Assembly: GCA_009993635.1 (NCBI GenBank)
Contig: JAACTC010000009.1
Span: 360,456 to 424,455, forward strand
DNA from: Erythrobacter sp.
Lineage (GTDB): Bacteria > Pseudomonadota > Alphaproteobacteria > Sphingomonadales > Sphingomonadaceae
DNA: 64,000 nucleotides
Reading direction: 5' to 3'
Numbering within the stretch: the first letter of the stretch is position 1; each line of letters starts with the position of its first letter. The position numbers were made by a program, and so were the translations under genes. Positions 34,736-43,413 of this stretch are shown in pieces. The notes below the pieces were generated by a model. The model was given only the letters and a program-made list of their open reading frames with translations. It was not told the origin of the DNA and ran no database searches.

Positions 34736-36178
34736 TTGGCGATCGACTTTCTGGAACTGGCGGAAGCATCCCCCAATCCATACGTGCTGCTGGATCGCGA
34801 CCTGCGTCTGGTGTGGATGAATGCCGCCTATCTCGCCGCCACCATGCGCGAGCGGGACGATATCATCGGGCGCGCCATGTTCGACGCGTTCCCCAGCGAT
34901 CCCTCGTCCGAAAGCCATCGCCAGCTCAAGGATTCGCTCGATCACGTCTTGCGAACGGGCGAAGCGGACGAGATCGCGCTGATCCGCTACGATATCGCGC
35001 GGCCCGATGGCGGCATGGACACCCGGTACTGGAGCGCCACGCATACGCCGATGTCGGGCAGCGACGGATCGCTGAAATACATTCTCCAGCACACCGTCGA
35101 CGTGACCGAGCTGCATGAACTGCGACAGCTAAGCGACGAGATGGGGGTGATGCGCCGCGCGGATGCGGTGCAGGCGCGCAACCGCGATCTTGCGCGCGAG
35201 AGCCAGCGACTACTGGAATTCTTCAGGCAGGCGCCGGGTTTCGTTGCCGTGCTGGGCGGGCCGGACCACGTTTTCCAGATGACCAACACCGCCTATCTCG
35301 ACCTTGTCGGGCGCGAGGATATTCTTGGCCTGAGCGTGGCACAGGCCCTGCCCGAGGTCGCGGCGCAAGGGTTTGTCGATGTGCTGGACCGGGTCTACGC
35401 GACCGGGGAGCCCTATTTCGGGCGGCGCGAACCGGTGGTGCTGGAAGGCTCCAACGATCCGGCGTCGAGCCGGCGGGTGCTCAATTTCATCTTCCAGCCG
35501 ATCTTCGATTCGGCAAACCGCGTCGGCGGCATCATCGTGCAGGGCTACGATATGACCGACGAGGTCGAATACGAGCATCGGCAATCGCTGCTGATCAACG
35601 AGCTCAGCCACCGGGTGAAGAACACGCTGGCGGTGGTTCAGGGGCTGGCGCAGCAGACCTTCCGCAATGTCCCCGATTCGCAACCGGCGATGCAAACTTA
35701 CAAGGCGCGGCTGCAGGCGCTGGCGGCGGCGCACGGGCTGCTGACCGAATCGAACTGGAGCCCGGCAAAGGTGCGCGACATCCTGTCGCTCACCATCGAG
35801 GCTGCGTTCGGTCCGATGGACGATCGCGTCGAGCTGGCAGGGCCGGATTTCCTGCTCAGCCCCGATACCGCGCTGGGCCTGACCATGATCGTTCACGAAC
35901 TGGCGACCAATGCGATCAAGTACGGCGCGCTGTCCAACGACATCGGGATGGTGACGGTGGAATGGTCGATCGAGCCCGCCGCCGACCATGACGAGTTGAG
36001 GCTGACCTGGCGGGAGCGCGGCGGCCCGGCGGTGGTCGAACCCGCGCAACGCGGTTTCGGCACGCGCCTGATCGGCAGCGGCATCAGCTCGCGCCGCGGA
36101 ACCCACGTGGAAATGAGCTTCGAACCGGAAGGGCTGGTGTGCGTGCTGCAGGTCTCGCTCGAACGCGAGGATGACTAG
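34736..36178 (+). CDS. PAS-containing HWE-family histidine kinase
   Basis: A 480-residue soluble kinase with two PAS-like domains (about 5-130 and 160-275) and a C-terminal HWE kinase. The phospho-acceptor His (near residue 290) is in ELSHRVKNTLAVVQGLAQQ. The HWE marks are HELATNAIKYGALS in the N-box and W-R-E (LTWRERGGP) in the G1 region. HWE kinases often feed the PhyR-NepR-EcfG stress pathway. The TTG at 34736 has GAGGGG five bases upstream; GTG 34721 is possible but poorly spaced. Confidence 0.85.
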   Translation: MAIDFLELAEASPNPYVLLDRDLRLVWMNAAYLAATMRERDDIIGRAMFDAFPSDPSSESHRQLKDSLDHVLRTGEADEIALIRYDIARPDGGMDTRYWSATHTPMSGSDGSLKYILQHTVDVTELHELRQLSDEMGVMRRADAVQARNRDLARESQRLLEFFRQAPGFVAVLGGPDHVFQMTNTAYLDLVGREDILGLSVAQALPEVAAQGFVDVLDRVYATGEPYFGRREPVVLEGSNDPASSRRVLNFIFQPIFDSANRVGGIIVQGYDMTDEVEYEHRQSLLINELSHRVKNTLAVVQGLAQQTFRNVPDSQPAMQTYKARLQALAAAHGLLTESNWSPAKVRDILSLTIEAAFGPMDDRVELAGPDFLLSPDTALGLTMIVHELATNAIKYGALSNDIGMVTVEWSIEPAADHDELRLTWRERGGPAVVEPAQRGFGTRLIGSGISSRRGTHVEMSFEPEGLVCVLQVSLEREDD

Positions 36179-36205
36179 CGGCGATTGCCGCCGACTTCGC
36201 CAAGG

Positions 36206-36796
36206 CTAGCCGAGCACCAGCGCAAGGTTGACCCTGCCAGTGCCGGAGCGGATCAGCCCGATTGTGCGCGCCGCGGCGGTCGACAGGTCGATCACGCGGT
36301 TGCCGTGGAACGGCCCACGGTCGTTGATCCGCACGATCACGCTCGCGCCGGTACGCGGATTGGTGACGCGAACCTTGCTGCCCAGCGGCAGCGTGCGGTG
36401 CGCGGCCGTCAGCCGGTCGGGATCGAACCGTTCGCCACTGGCGGTGCGGTTGCCGGCCAGCTCGCTCCCGTAATAGCTCGCTTCGCCCTGACCCATCGGG
36501 CTTTCGGAGACGGATGGAGTGGGCAATGGCGCGTTCGTCCCGCCATTATAGGCGGCGACCGGTCGCGCTTCCACGCTGGCCTGCCCCGTGCCCAGCTTCA
36601 CGACATCGGGAGAGGCGCTCTCGTTCGCGAACGCGCCGGCAAATGCTGCGGTCGATATGCCGAGCGCGGCGATGCCTCCGATCAGATAGCGGCGCTGGGC
36701 CTTCAATCGCATAAAGGCACGCAACCGCTCGCGGCGGCTGGGCATATGGTGCGTGGAGGTCTGGTCGGTATGTGTGTTGAATGTCCCCATACCCAA
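36206..36796 (-). CDS. RlpA-like double-psi beta-barrel protein
   Basis: A 196-residue exported protein. A basic N terminus and a hydrophobic helix (about 36-58; YLIGGIAALGISTAAFAGAF) form a signal anchor. The RlpA-like double-psi beta-barrel occupies the C-terminal 95 residues: GEASYYGSELAGNRTASGER, then RINDRGPFHGNRVIDLS with the conserved Asp. RlpA relatives are lytic transglycosylases that cut naked glycan at the septum. The SPOR domain of larger RlpA proteins is missing. An internal ATG at 36745 is a possible alternative start. Confidence 0.88.
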   Translation of the reverse strand: MGMGTFNTHTDQTSTHHMPSRRERLRAFMRLKAQRRYLIGGIAALGISTAAFAGAFANESASPDVVKLGTGQASVEARPVAAYNGGTNAPLPTPSVSESPMGQGEASYYGSELAGNRTASGERFDPDRLTAAHRTLPLGSKVRVTNPRTGASVIVRINDRGPFHGNRVIDLSTAAARTIGLIRSGTGRVNLALVLG

Positions 36797-36919
36797 TCAA
36801 GGGGGCGCGCGGGGGCGACGTTCCGATTTTCAGCGAGAACGCCACGATCTTGCGCAGATGGTGCTGCTGCCGCAGGAATCATGCGCTGTCTTGCAAGTCC
36901 CTGAGTCTCGCGCTGCGGT

Positions 36920-38086
36920 TCAAAACGACCGCGGCATCCCCAGCACATGCTCGCCGACATAGCTCAGGATCAGGTTCGAGCTGATCGGGGCGACCTGGTA
37001 GAGCCGCGTCTCGCGGAACTTGCGCTCGACATCGTATTCCGCCGCGAAGCCGAAGCCGCCGAAGGTCTGCATACAGGCATTGGCGGCTTTCCATGAGCTT
37101 TCCGCCGCGAGGTGTTTGGCCATGTTGGCTTCCGCGCCGCAGGGTTGGCCCTCGTCGAACAGGCGGCACGCCTCGTAACGCATCAGGTCCGCCGCGCGCA
37201 CTTCCATATAGGCCTGCGCGATGGGGAACTGGACGCCCTGGTTCTGGCCGATGGGCCGGTCGAACACCACGCGCTCGCTGCCATATTCCGCCGCCTTCTC
37301 TACGAACCAGTAGCCATCGCCGATGCACTCCGCCGCGATCAGCGCGCGCTCTGCGTTCAGTCCGTCGAGGATATAGCGGAAGCCCTTGCCTTCCTCGCCG
37401 ATCAGGCTGGAGGCGGGCAGCTCAAGCCCGTCGAAGAATACCTCGTTCGTCTCGTGGTTGACCATGTTGCGGATGGGGCGGATTTCCATGCCGTTGCCGA
37501 TTGCGGTGTGCAGATCGACGAGGAAGATCGAGAGACCGTCCGCCTTGCGCTTCACCTCGTCGCGCGGGGTGGTGCGGGCGAGCAGGATCATCAGGTCCGA
37601 ATGCTGGATGCGGCTGATCCATACCTTCTGCCCGTCGACCACGTAGCTATCGCCCTTGCGCACCGCGCGCGTTTTCAGGTCGGTGGTGTTGGTGCCGGTG
37701 GTCGGCTCGGTCACCGCCATGCTCTGCAGCCGCAGCCCGCCGCTGGCGATCCGGGGGAGGAATTCCGCCTTCTGCTCCTCGCTGCCGTGCCGCAGCAGCG
37801 TATTCATATTGTACATCTGCCCGTGGCACGCGCCCGAATTGCCGCCTGCCCGGTTGATTTCCTCCATGATGATGCTGGCTTCGGTGAGGCCAAGGCCTGC
37901 GCCGCCGAACTCCTCCGGGATTAGCGCGGCCATCCAGCCTTCCTTGGTCAGCGCCTCGACGAATTCATCCGGGTATTCGCGCGCATCGTCTTTCTCGCGG
38001 AAATACGCGTCCCCGAACCCGCGCACCAGCGCGCGGACAGCATTGCGGATTTCGGGATGGTCGGCGCGGGCAGCGGGAATGGGCAT
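36920..38086 (-). CDS. Acyl-CoA dehydrogenase family protein
   Basis: A 388-residue FAD enzyme that oxidises an acyl-CoA at the alpha-beta bond. MAVTEPTTGTNTTDLKTRAV and DGQKVWISRIQHSD are the FAD-domain motifs, and QTFGGFGFAAEYDVERKFR is the C-terminal helix. The usual catalytic Glu in a YEGT motif is replaced (YQVAPIS). Glu246 (LDGLNAERALIAA) is at the position used by isovaleryl- and long-chain acyl-CoA dehydrogenases, so a branched or long substrate is plausible. No beta-oxidation partner genes adjoin it. Confidence 0.9.
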   Translation of the reverse strand: MPIPAARADHPEIRNAVRALVRGFGDAYFREKDDAREYPDEFVEALTKEGWMAALIPEEFGGAGLGLTEASIIMEEINRAGGNSGACHGQMYNMNTLLRHGSEEQKAEFLPRIASGGLRLQSMAVTEPTTGTNTTDLKTRAVRKGDSYVVDGQKVWISRIQHSDLMILLARTTPRDEVKRKADGLSIFLVDLHTAIGNGMEIRPIRNMVNHETNEVFFDGLELPASSLIGEEGKGFRYILDGLNAERALIAAECIGDGYWFVEKAAEYGSERVVFDRPIGQNQGVQFPIAQAYMEVRAADLMRYEACRLFDEGQPCGAEANMAKHLAAESSWKAANACMQTFGGFGFAAEYDVERKFRETRLYQVAPISSNLILSYVGEHVLGMPRSF

Positions 38087-38127
38087 GGGCGTGTTCTAGC
38101 GGGTTGCAACCCGGTGCGCGACAACCA

Positions 38128-38520
38128 TCATAATCGCCTGGCAGCCTCGATGGGGACGCCCTTGCAAGAGGGATCTGGGCCAAGGTTCTGGAGTGGTCCC
38201 CAGACGTGCGCCCTGACCAGCAGGTCGTAGCAGATGGGGTTATTGCCAGAGGGGGCGAGGACCAAGAGGGATGTGAACGCCCATCCGGACAGCATCACGC
38301 CCACAAGCCCGATCCGCCAGAGAATGTCGACCCGTTTGCGTGCAGAAATCCATGCATGAAGCGCCACCGCGATGGTCAGGCAGCTCGAAAGGGCGATAAA
38401 AGGGATATCCCGATCCTGCAGGGCAAGCGTGAGGACCAGCAGCGGGAAACAATAGGCTGCGCCATAAATACAGAACCATCGGATCGACCAGCGCCAGTTT
38501 TCGCTCTGGGGATGACGCAT
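38128..38520 (-). CDS. Small integral membrane protein
   Basis: A 130-residue protein with three predicted helices (about residues 15-37, 42-62, 69-92). The C-terminal 35 residues are soluble and hold two cysteines (NPICYDLLV ... DPSCKGVPIEAA) that could be a disulfide in the periplasm. No family recognised. Start ATG 38520 fits better than the longer frame to 38595, which lacks conserved character. It is codirectional with the acyl-CoA dehydrogenase and phoH. Confidence 0.5.
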   Translation of the reverse strand: MRHPQSENWRWSIRWFCIYGAAYCFPLLVLTLALQDRDIPFIALSSCLTIAVALHAWISARKRVDILWRIGLVGVMLSGWAFTSLLVLAPSGNNPICYDLLVRAHVWGPLQNLGPDPSCKGVPIEAARRL

Positions 38521-38621
38521 GGTGCGCAGCCTAGCTGCCCTTGCGAGGGAATGGGAGGCGGCGATCGAACCGGTAGAATTTCTCGCCGGCCTCAAGAGTC
38601 CCCCGAGGCGCTGTCACTTCC

Positions 38622-39653
38622 CTACTCACCCGTCCCCTCGTACGCATCCACGATCCGGCCCACGATCGGGTGGCGCACAACGTCGGCGCGGGTGAAGCGG
38701 ATGGTGCCGAAGCCTTCGACGCCCTCCAGCTTGTCCACCGCATCGATCAGGCCGCTCATGCGGTCGCCGCCGGGGATGTCGACCTGGCGGGGATCGCCCG
38801 CGATCACCATGCGGCTGTTCTGGCCGAAGCGGGTGAGGAACATCTTCATCTGTTCGCGCGTGGTGTTCTGCGCTTCGTCGAGGATCACGAACGCGTCCGC
38901 CAGCGTGCGCCCGCGCATGAAGGCGATGGGCGCGATCTCGATCACGCCGCTTTCGATGTGCCGCTCCACCTGTTCTGGCGGCATGCAATCGTACAGCGCA
39001 TCGTAGAGCGGGCGCAGGAAGGGATCGACCTTTTCCTTCAGGTCGCCGGGCAGGAAGCCGATCTTCTCGCCCGCTTCCACCGCCGGGCGGCTCAGGATCA
39101 GGCGCTGTACGCTGCCGCTGATCAGCTGGCTGACTGCCTGCGCCACGGCGAGGTACGTCTTGCCCGTACCCGCCGGGCCGAGCGCGAAGACGATATCGTC
39201 GCGGCTGAGGCTGCGCATGTACTGCGCCTGCACCGCGCTGCGCGGCACGATGGTCTTGCGGCGGGTGCGGATCATGATCGGCGGGGCATCGTCCTTGCCC
39301 GAAATCATTCCGTCGAAGGTGGGTTCGTTGGTCATCGCGATGATCGCTTCGATCGCGCCTTCGTCCAGATCCTGCCCCATCGCCAGCCTGTCGTACATCG
39401 ACTGCAGGACGTCGCGCGCCCGGGCGACCGAATCCTCGGGCCCTTCGATCAGCAGCTTGCCGCCGCGCGCGGAGATGAACACCGACAGGCGGTTCTCCAC
39501 CTGCACCAGGTTGGCGTCGAACTGGCCGAACAGCGGCACGAGGAGCGACTGGTTCTCGAACTCCATTTCCGCCCGGGCGCGGCGAATCTCGCGTTGCGGG
39601 TGCGGTGGCGTGGAAAGCCGAGGCTGTCCGGCGCGGGTTGGTCTGCGGCCCAT
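38622..39653 (-). CDS. phoH: PhoH-family ATPase
   Basis: A 343-residue PhoH-like ATPase/RNA-associated protein. Walker A is GPAGTGKTYLA; Walker B is AFVILDEAQNTT; TRFGQNSRMVIAGDPRQVD is the sensor region. An N-terminal extension with a KH-like segment (about 60-110) precedes the ATPase. ATG 39653 gives the usual start. It is the expected partner of YbeY but is separated from ybeY here by four other genes. Confidence 0.94.
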   Translation of the reverse strand: MGRRPTRAGQPRLSTPPHPQREIRRARAEMEFENQSLLVPLFGQFDANLVQVENRLSVFISARGGKLLIEGPEDSVARARDVLQSMYDRLAMGQDLDEGAIEAIIAMTNEPTFDGMISGKDDAPPIMIRTRRKTIVPRSAVQAQYMRSLSRDDIVFALGPAGTGKTYLAVAQAVSQLISGSVQRLILSRPAVEAGEKIGFLPGDLKEKVDPFLRPLYDALYDCMPPEQVERHIESGVIEIAPIAFMRGRTLADAFVILDEAQNTTREQMKMFLTRFGQNSRMVIAGDPRQVDIPGGDRMSGLIDAVDKLEGVEGFGTIRFTRADVVRHPIVGRIVDAYEGTGE

Positions 39654-39887
39654 GCGTCTCCTTGCGTGCGAGGGGTGCGAGTCGTGAATGTAGGCTGCGG
39701 GGGGAGGGAGGCAAGCGCAACGCATCCATCACGGTGGAAAGTCACCGCACTGTCATGCAGCCGCGTCCGATACACTGCGCGACAAATTATCGCGCTGGAT
39801 GAACGGGCTGGAGCGGCATCCGTTCATATTGGAGTCTATAAAGCTGAATGCATGCTCGATAGCGGGCATTTTTCAGGAGTGACCCTA

Positions 39888-40520
39888 ATGCGTAATGTGA
39901 TGATGTTGGCGGTTGCCGCAGGGATCGCCCTGCCGCTCGCCGTGCCCACCGCAGCCTTTGCCCAGCGCGGCCCCGAGGACCGGCGCGAGGCGCGGGCCGA
40001 AGCACGGGCCGATGCGCGTGCCCAGACCCGTGTCGAAGTGCGCCGCGATGGCGACCAGGCGGCGTGGAATGCCCGCCTCGCCGCGCGCGAAGCCCTGCAG
40101 CAGCAGCAGCGACGCGAAGCGCGCCAGGATCGGCGCGAAGACCGGCAGGAAGCCCGTCAGGACCGTCGCGAATACCGCCAGGATGTGCGGGCCGAACGGC
40201 GCGAGGATCGCCGCGATGCGCGGCAGGCGCGCCGCGCCAACCATCGCGACTGGCGGGCCTACCGTCAGGCGGACCGCAATGCCTTCCGCCGCGGTGCCTA
40301 TGTCGCCCCGCGCGGGTACAATTACCGCCCGGTCCGGGTCGGCGCGCGGCTGAATTCCAACCTGTTCTGGGGTTCGCGCTACTGGGTCGATGCCTACGAT
40401 TACTACCTGCCGCAGCCGCGCTACGGCTATCAGCGGTACATCCGCTACGGCAATGACGTGCTGCTGATCGACACGCGCACCGGCCGTGTGCTGGTCGTCT
40501 ACGATCGCTTCTTCTGGTAA
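39888..40520 (+). CDS. RcnB-like secreted Arg-rich protein
   Basis: A 210-residue periplasmic protein. Signal peptide residues 1-27 (AVPTAAFAQ cleavage region). Residues about 28-140 are a long Arg/Glu/Asp/Gln-rich helix with repeats of RREDRQEARQDRRE type. The C-terminal 70 residues (GYNYRPVRVGARLNSNLFWG and NDVLLIDTRTGRVL) match the RcnB family, which is tied to nickel/cobalt homeostasis in enterics; in sphingomonads its role is not settled. CAGGAGTG gives a Shine-Dalgarno sequence. It stands between phoH and miaB in the opposite direction. Confidence 0.75.
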   Translation: MRNVMMLAVAAGIALPLAVPTAAFAQRGPEDRREARAEARADARAQTRVEVRRDGDQAAWNARLAAREALQQQQRREARQDRREDRQEARQDRREYRQDVRAERREDRRDARQARRANHRDWRAYRQADRNAFRRGAYVAPRGYNYRPVRVGARLNSNLFWGSRYWVDAYDYYLPQPRYGYQRYIRYGNDVLLIDTRTGRVLVVYDRFFW

Positions 40521-40568
40521 TTTCCTCCGGTCGAACGCCGCGCAGCGCCTGGCCTCTTGAAAGAGAGG

Positions 40569-41921
40569 TCAGGCGTTGGCGTATGCGCGGCCCACGGCCC
40601 GCACGGGCTCGCCGCGCAGCGAGTTCGGCCCGGCCTCGGCCAGAGTGACCTGTACCAGGTCGCCGATGGCGATATCCTCGCCCTCGAAGAACACCGATTG
40701 CAGCCAAGGCGACTTGCCCAGCCACTGGCCGGGCAGCTTGCCCTTGCGCTCCACCAGCACCTCGCAGGTGCGGCCTACGCTCGCGATATTGAACGCGTGC
40801 TGGTCGCGGTTGAGGCGATCCTGCAAGCGGGCCAGCCGGTCCTTCATCACATCCGCCGCGACCTGCCCGTCCATCCCTGCGGCAGGCGTGCCGGGGCGGG
40901 GCGAGTATTTGAAGCTGAACGCCTGTGCGTAGCGGACTTCGTCCACGAGCTTCAGCGTGTCTTCGAATTCCGCCTCGGTCTCGCCCGGGAAGCCGACGAT
41001 GAAGTCGCCGCTGAGCGCAAGGTCGGGCCGCGCGGCGCGGAAGCGTTCGAGCAGCCGCAGGTAGCTTTCGACCGTGTGGCTGCGGTTCATCGCCTTCAGC
41101 ACACGGTTGTTGCCCGCCTGAACCGGCAGGTGGAGGAAGGGCATCAGCTTGTCGATCTCGCCATGTGCGGCGATGATCTCTTCATCCATGTCCGCCGGGT
41201 GGCTGGTGGTGTAGCGGATGCGCGCGAGGCCATCGATGCGCGCCAGCTCGCGGACCAGCCCGGCGAGCCCGGTGCGGTGGCCCTTGGCGTCCTCTCCGCT
41301 CCACGCCGAAACGTTCTGCCCCAGCAGGGTCAACTCGCGCGCGCCGCCATCGACCAGCCGCTGTGCCTCGGCGACCAGTTCAGAGAAGGGTCGGCTGATT
41401 TCCGCGCCGCGCGTATAGGGCACCACGCAATAGGTGCAGAACTTGTCGCACCCTTCCTGAATGGTGAGGAACGCTGCCGGAGGCGCGGTGCGGCGCTGCG
41501 GGAGCCCGGCGAACTTGGCCTCGGCGGCAAGGTCCATCTCGGTCGTGCGCTGGCCCTTTGTGGCACGCTCGAGCATTGCGGGCAGGTTCTGATAGGCCTG
41601 CGGGCCGACCACCATCGAGACGGCGGGCGCGCGCGCCATGATCTCTTCCCCCTCGGCCTGCGCAACGCAGCCCGCGACCGCGATCAGCGGCGAAGAGCCG
41701 TCCTCGCGCCGCAGACGGCCGATGTCCGAATAGACCTTCTCGGTCGCCTTCTCGCGGATATGGCAGGTGTTGAGCACCACCAGATCGGCGTCCTCGCCCT
41801 CGGGCGCAGGGGTAATGCCCTGCGCAGCAAGCAGCTCGCCCATCCGTTCGCCATCATAGACGTTCATCTGGCAGCCGAAGCTTTTGACCCTGTAGGTCTT
41901 GGGAGGAGTCGAAGATTTCAT
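40569..41921 (-). CDS. miaB: tRNA-2-methylthio-N6-dimethylallyladenosine synthase MiaB
   Basis: A 450-residue radical-SAM methylthiotransferase acting on i6A37 of tRNA. The N-terminal UPF0004 domain contributes three cysteines (SFGCQMN, LNTCHIREKA, VAGCVAQAEG). The radical SAM motif is CDKFCTYC (C-x3-C-x2-C). A TRAM domain closes the protein. ATG 41921 is the start; the frame continues upstream into the 95-bp repeat, which is not coding for MiaB. Confidence 0.96.
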   Translation of the reverse strand: MKSSTPPKTYRVKSFGCQMNVYDGERMGELLAAQGITPAPEGEDADLVVLNTCHIREKATEKVYSDIGRLRREDGSSPLIAVAGCVAQAEGEEIMARAPAVSMVVGPQAYQNLPAMLERATKGQRTTEMDLAAEAKFAGLPQRRTAPPAAFLTIQEGCDKFCTYCVVPYTRGAEISRPFSELVAEAQRLVDGGARELTLLGQNVSAWSGEDAKGHRTGLAGLVRELARIDGLARIRYTTSHPADMDEEIIAAHGEIDKLMPFLHLPVQAGNNRVLKAMNRSHTVESYLRLLERFRAARPDLALSGDFIVGFPGETEAEFEDTLKLVDEVRYAQAFSFKYSPRPGTPAAGMDGQVAADVMKDRLARLQDRLNRDQHAFNIASVGRTCEVLVERKGKLPGQWLGKSPWLQSVFFEGEDIAIGDLVQVTLAEAGPNSLRGEPVRAVGRAYANA

Positions 41922-41960
41922 GGGAGTGGCGCGTTTAGTGCAGGGCTTGGCGCCAAGCAA

Positions 41961-42055
41961 CTCCCCTCCGTTGAGGGAGGGGTCGGGGGTGGGTGTACGG
42001 CGCTTGCAACTGCCGCCGGAAACCCCCACCCAGCCTACCCCTCAAGAGGGAGGAG
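41961..42055. repeat. 95-bp gene-less palindromic repeat, copy 2
   Basis: The left end CTCCCCTCCGTTGAGGGAGG is mirrored by CCCCTCAAGAGGGAGGAG at the right. GGGGGTGGG on the left mirrors CCCCCACCC on the right. The length is 95 bp, identical to copy 1 at 12674-12768. The internal bases GTACGGCGCTTGCAACTGCC align with those of copy 1. It sits between miaB and the DUF1989 gene. Confidence 0.75.
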
Positions 42056-42079
42056 AGCCCCAATTTAAATCGACCCCGC

Positions 42080-42670
42080 CTATGCTTCGATCCGGTAGTG
42101 GATCGGCCTAAAGCTGCCGCCGTTCGAGGCATAGGCCGAACAGGCGGTCAGCCCGATCACCAAGTCCATATGCGCGCGGAAGCGGATCGCCTCGCCCGGC
42201 TGGCTGGTGGGCGGATCGACCGCGAGCGTGCCCGAGCCGCCATTGACCGGCACGTTCATGAAGACATTGAACGCAGTGGGGATGGCATCGCGCTCTATCC
42301 CGAAAGGTGCCAGCGCCTCGGCCAGGTTGCCCATGCATCCGCGATGGACCGGCTTGTCGGGGTAGAAATGCCGAAAGGTATCCTCGCTGCACGGAGTCAG
42401 CAGGTAGTCGTGCAGGCCCAGCGTATCCTCCTCGATCGTCAGCATCACGTTCGATCGGTTGGACCACAGGCGATTGCCTTCGGAGAGGCGGATCGTCTCT
42501 TCATAGTCGAAGGTTCGGCCGTTCGACATCACTTCGCGCACATCGTCGCTGGCAAACGCGATCATGTCCGACACCTGCGACCCTTGCGGATCGATCACGG
42601 TGAAAGCCTGGCCCTTCTTGACGACGAAGGCGGTGCCGCTGCGCGGCGGAATTTCGATCTGCTCGTTCAT
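42080..42670 (-). CDS. DUF1989 / urea carboxylase-associated family protein
   Basis: A 196-residue soluble protein of the DUF1989 family. FVVKKGQAFTVIDPQGSQVSD, LWSNRSNVMLTIEEDTLG and GCMGNLAEALAPFGI are typical, as is FNVFMNVPVNGGSGTLAVDP. Family members include the subunits of carboxyguanidine deiminase, which feeds urea carboxylase in guanidine breakdown. The start overlaps the stop of the upstream YcgG/GntA gene by four bases, so the two are co-translated and probably act on one substrate. Confidence 0.85.
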   Translation of the reverse strand: MNEQIEIPPRSGTAFVVKKGQAFTVIDPQGSQVSDMIAFASDDVREVMSNGRTFDYEETIRLSEGNRLWSNRSNVMLTIEEDTLGLHDYLLTPCSEDTFRHFYPDKPVHRGCMGNLAEALAPFGIERDAIPTAFNVFMNVPVNGGSGTLAVDPPTSQPGEAIRFRAHMDLVIGLTACSAYASNGGSFRPIHYRIEA

Positions 42671-43344
42671 GTGCGTCCCTTGAATGGGCAGGCCCAGTCC
42701 GCTTCGACCGCGCGCCCGCTATACTGGCGCGCCTCGCTGCTTTCGCCGTGACGGGCGAGCATCGGGTTGAGGTCGCCTGCGAGGGATTCGTCTCGGTCGA
42801 GGATGCGCTGGCGCATTTTCTCGTAAACCCCGCTGTCGCGCAGCCATTCGAACTGCTTGTGCAGGTTGAAGACCAACGACGGCTTCGGGAAGCGGCGCGC
42901 GGGGCGCGAGGCATTGGGGTGCAGGCCGACGACGAAGAACGCCTGTCCGCCGAAACTGAGCGAGAAGTCGGGTTCGGCCGGATTGCTGCTGACAGTGGGG
43001 TCGGGCTTTTGCGAAAGCCACTCGTCCTTGTCCGACAGCGATTGAATGCGCTCCCACATTGCGTGCTCGAACTGCACCTCGTCCAGATCGAGCGGCCCGT
43101 CGAAGATCACGACCAAGCTGCGCAGCTGATCGGGCGACAGGTCGCGCTTGGCCCACGCCATCAGCGCCTCGTGAATTTTAAGGTCGTTCCACGCGCTGGT
43201 GAGGTCGCGCGCGAGCACGAATTCCATATTCCCCGTCGCCAGCGCCGACTTGGCACCCACGCAGGGAAAGTCGCGCCCCCTGATGACGTTTTCGAACTGT
43301 TCGACCCGTTGGTCGATAAGCGTGCTGGCATCCATGAAGGGCAC
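42667..43344 (-). CDS. YqcI/YcgG (GntA-like) heme-dependent N-oxygenase family protein
   Basis: A 225-residue YqcI/YcgG family protein. FPCVGAKSALATG near residue 26-38 and LHPNASRPARRFPKP (141-155) are the family hallmarks; the His142/Arg region is the likely heme-binding site. The family includes heme-dependent N-hydroxylases such as GntA (pre-guanitoxin), RohS and AglA, which oxidise guanidino or amino nitrogens. No guanitoxin genes are present. Coupling to a DUF1989 gene suggests a guanidino substrate. The exact reaction cannot be read from sequence. Confidence 0.8.
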   Translation of the reverse strand: MPFMDASTLIDQRVEQFENVIRGRDFPCVGAKSALATGNMEFVLARDLTSAWNDLKIHEALMAWAKRDLSPDQLRSLVVIFDGPLDLDEVQFEHAMWERIQSLSDKDEWLSQKPDPTVSSNPAEPDFSLSFGGQAFFVVGLHPNASRPARRFPKPSLVFNLHKQFEWLRDSGVYEKMRQRILDRDESLAGDLNPMLARHGESSEARQYSGRAVEADWACPFKGRT

Positions 43345-43413
43345 AACAGGGGTAACTGCGCGCCGGGTGCGAAACCAATCTTAGCTAAGAAGGAGGTGCG
43401 CGGCGATCCCTGC

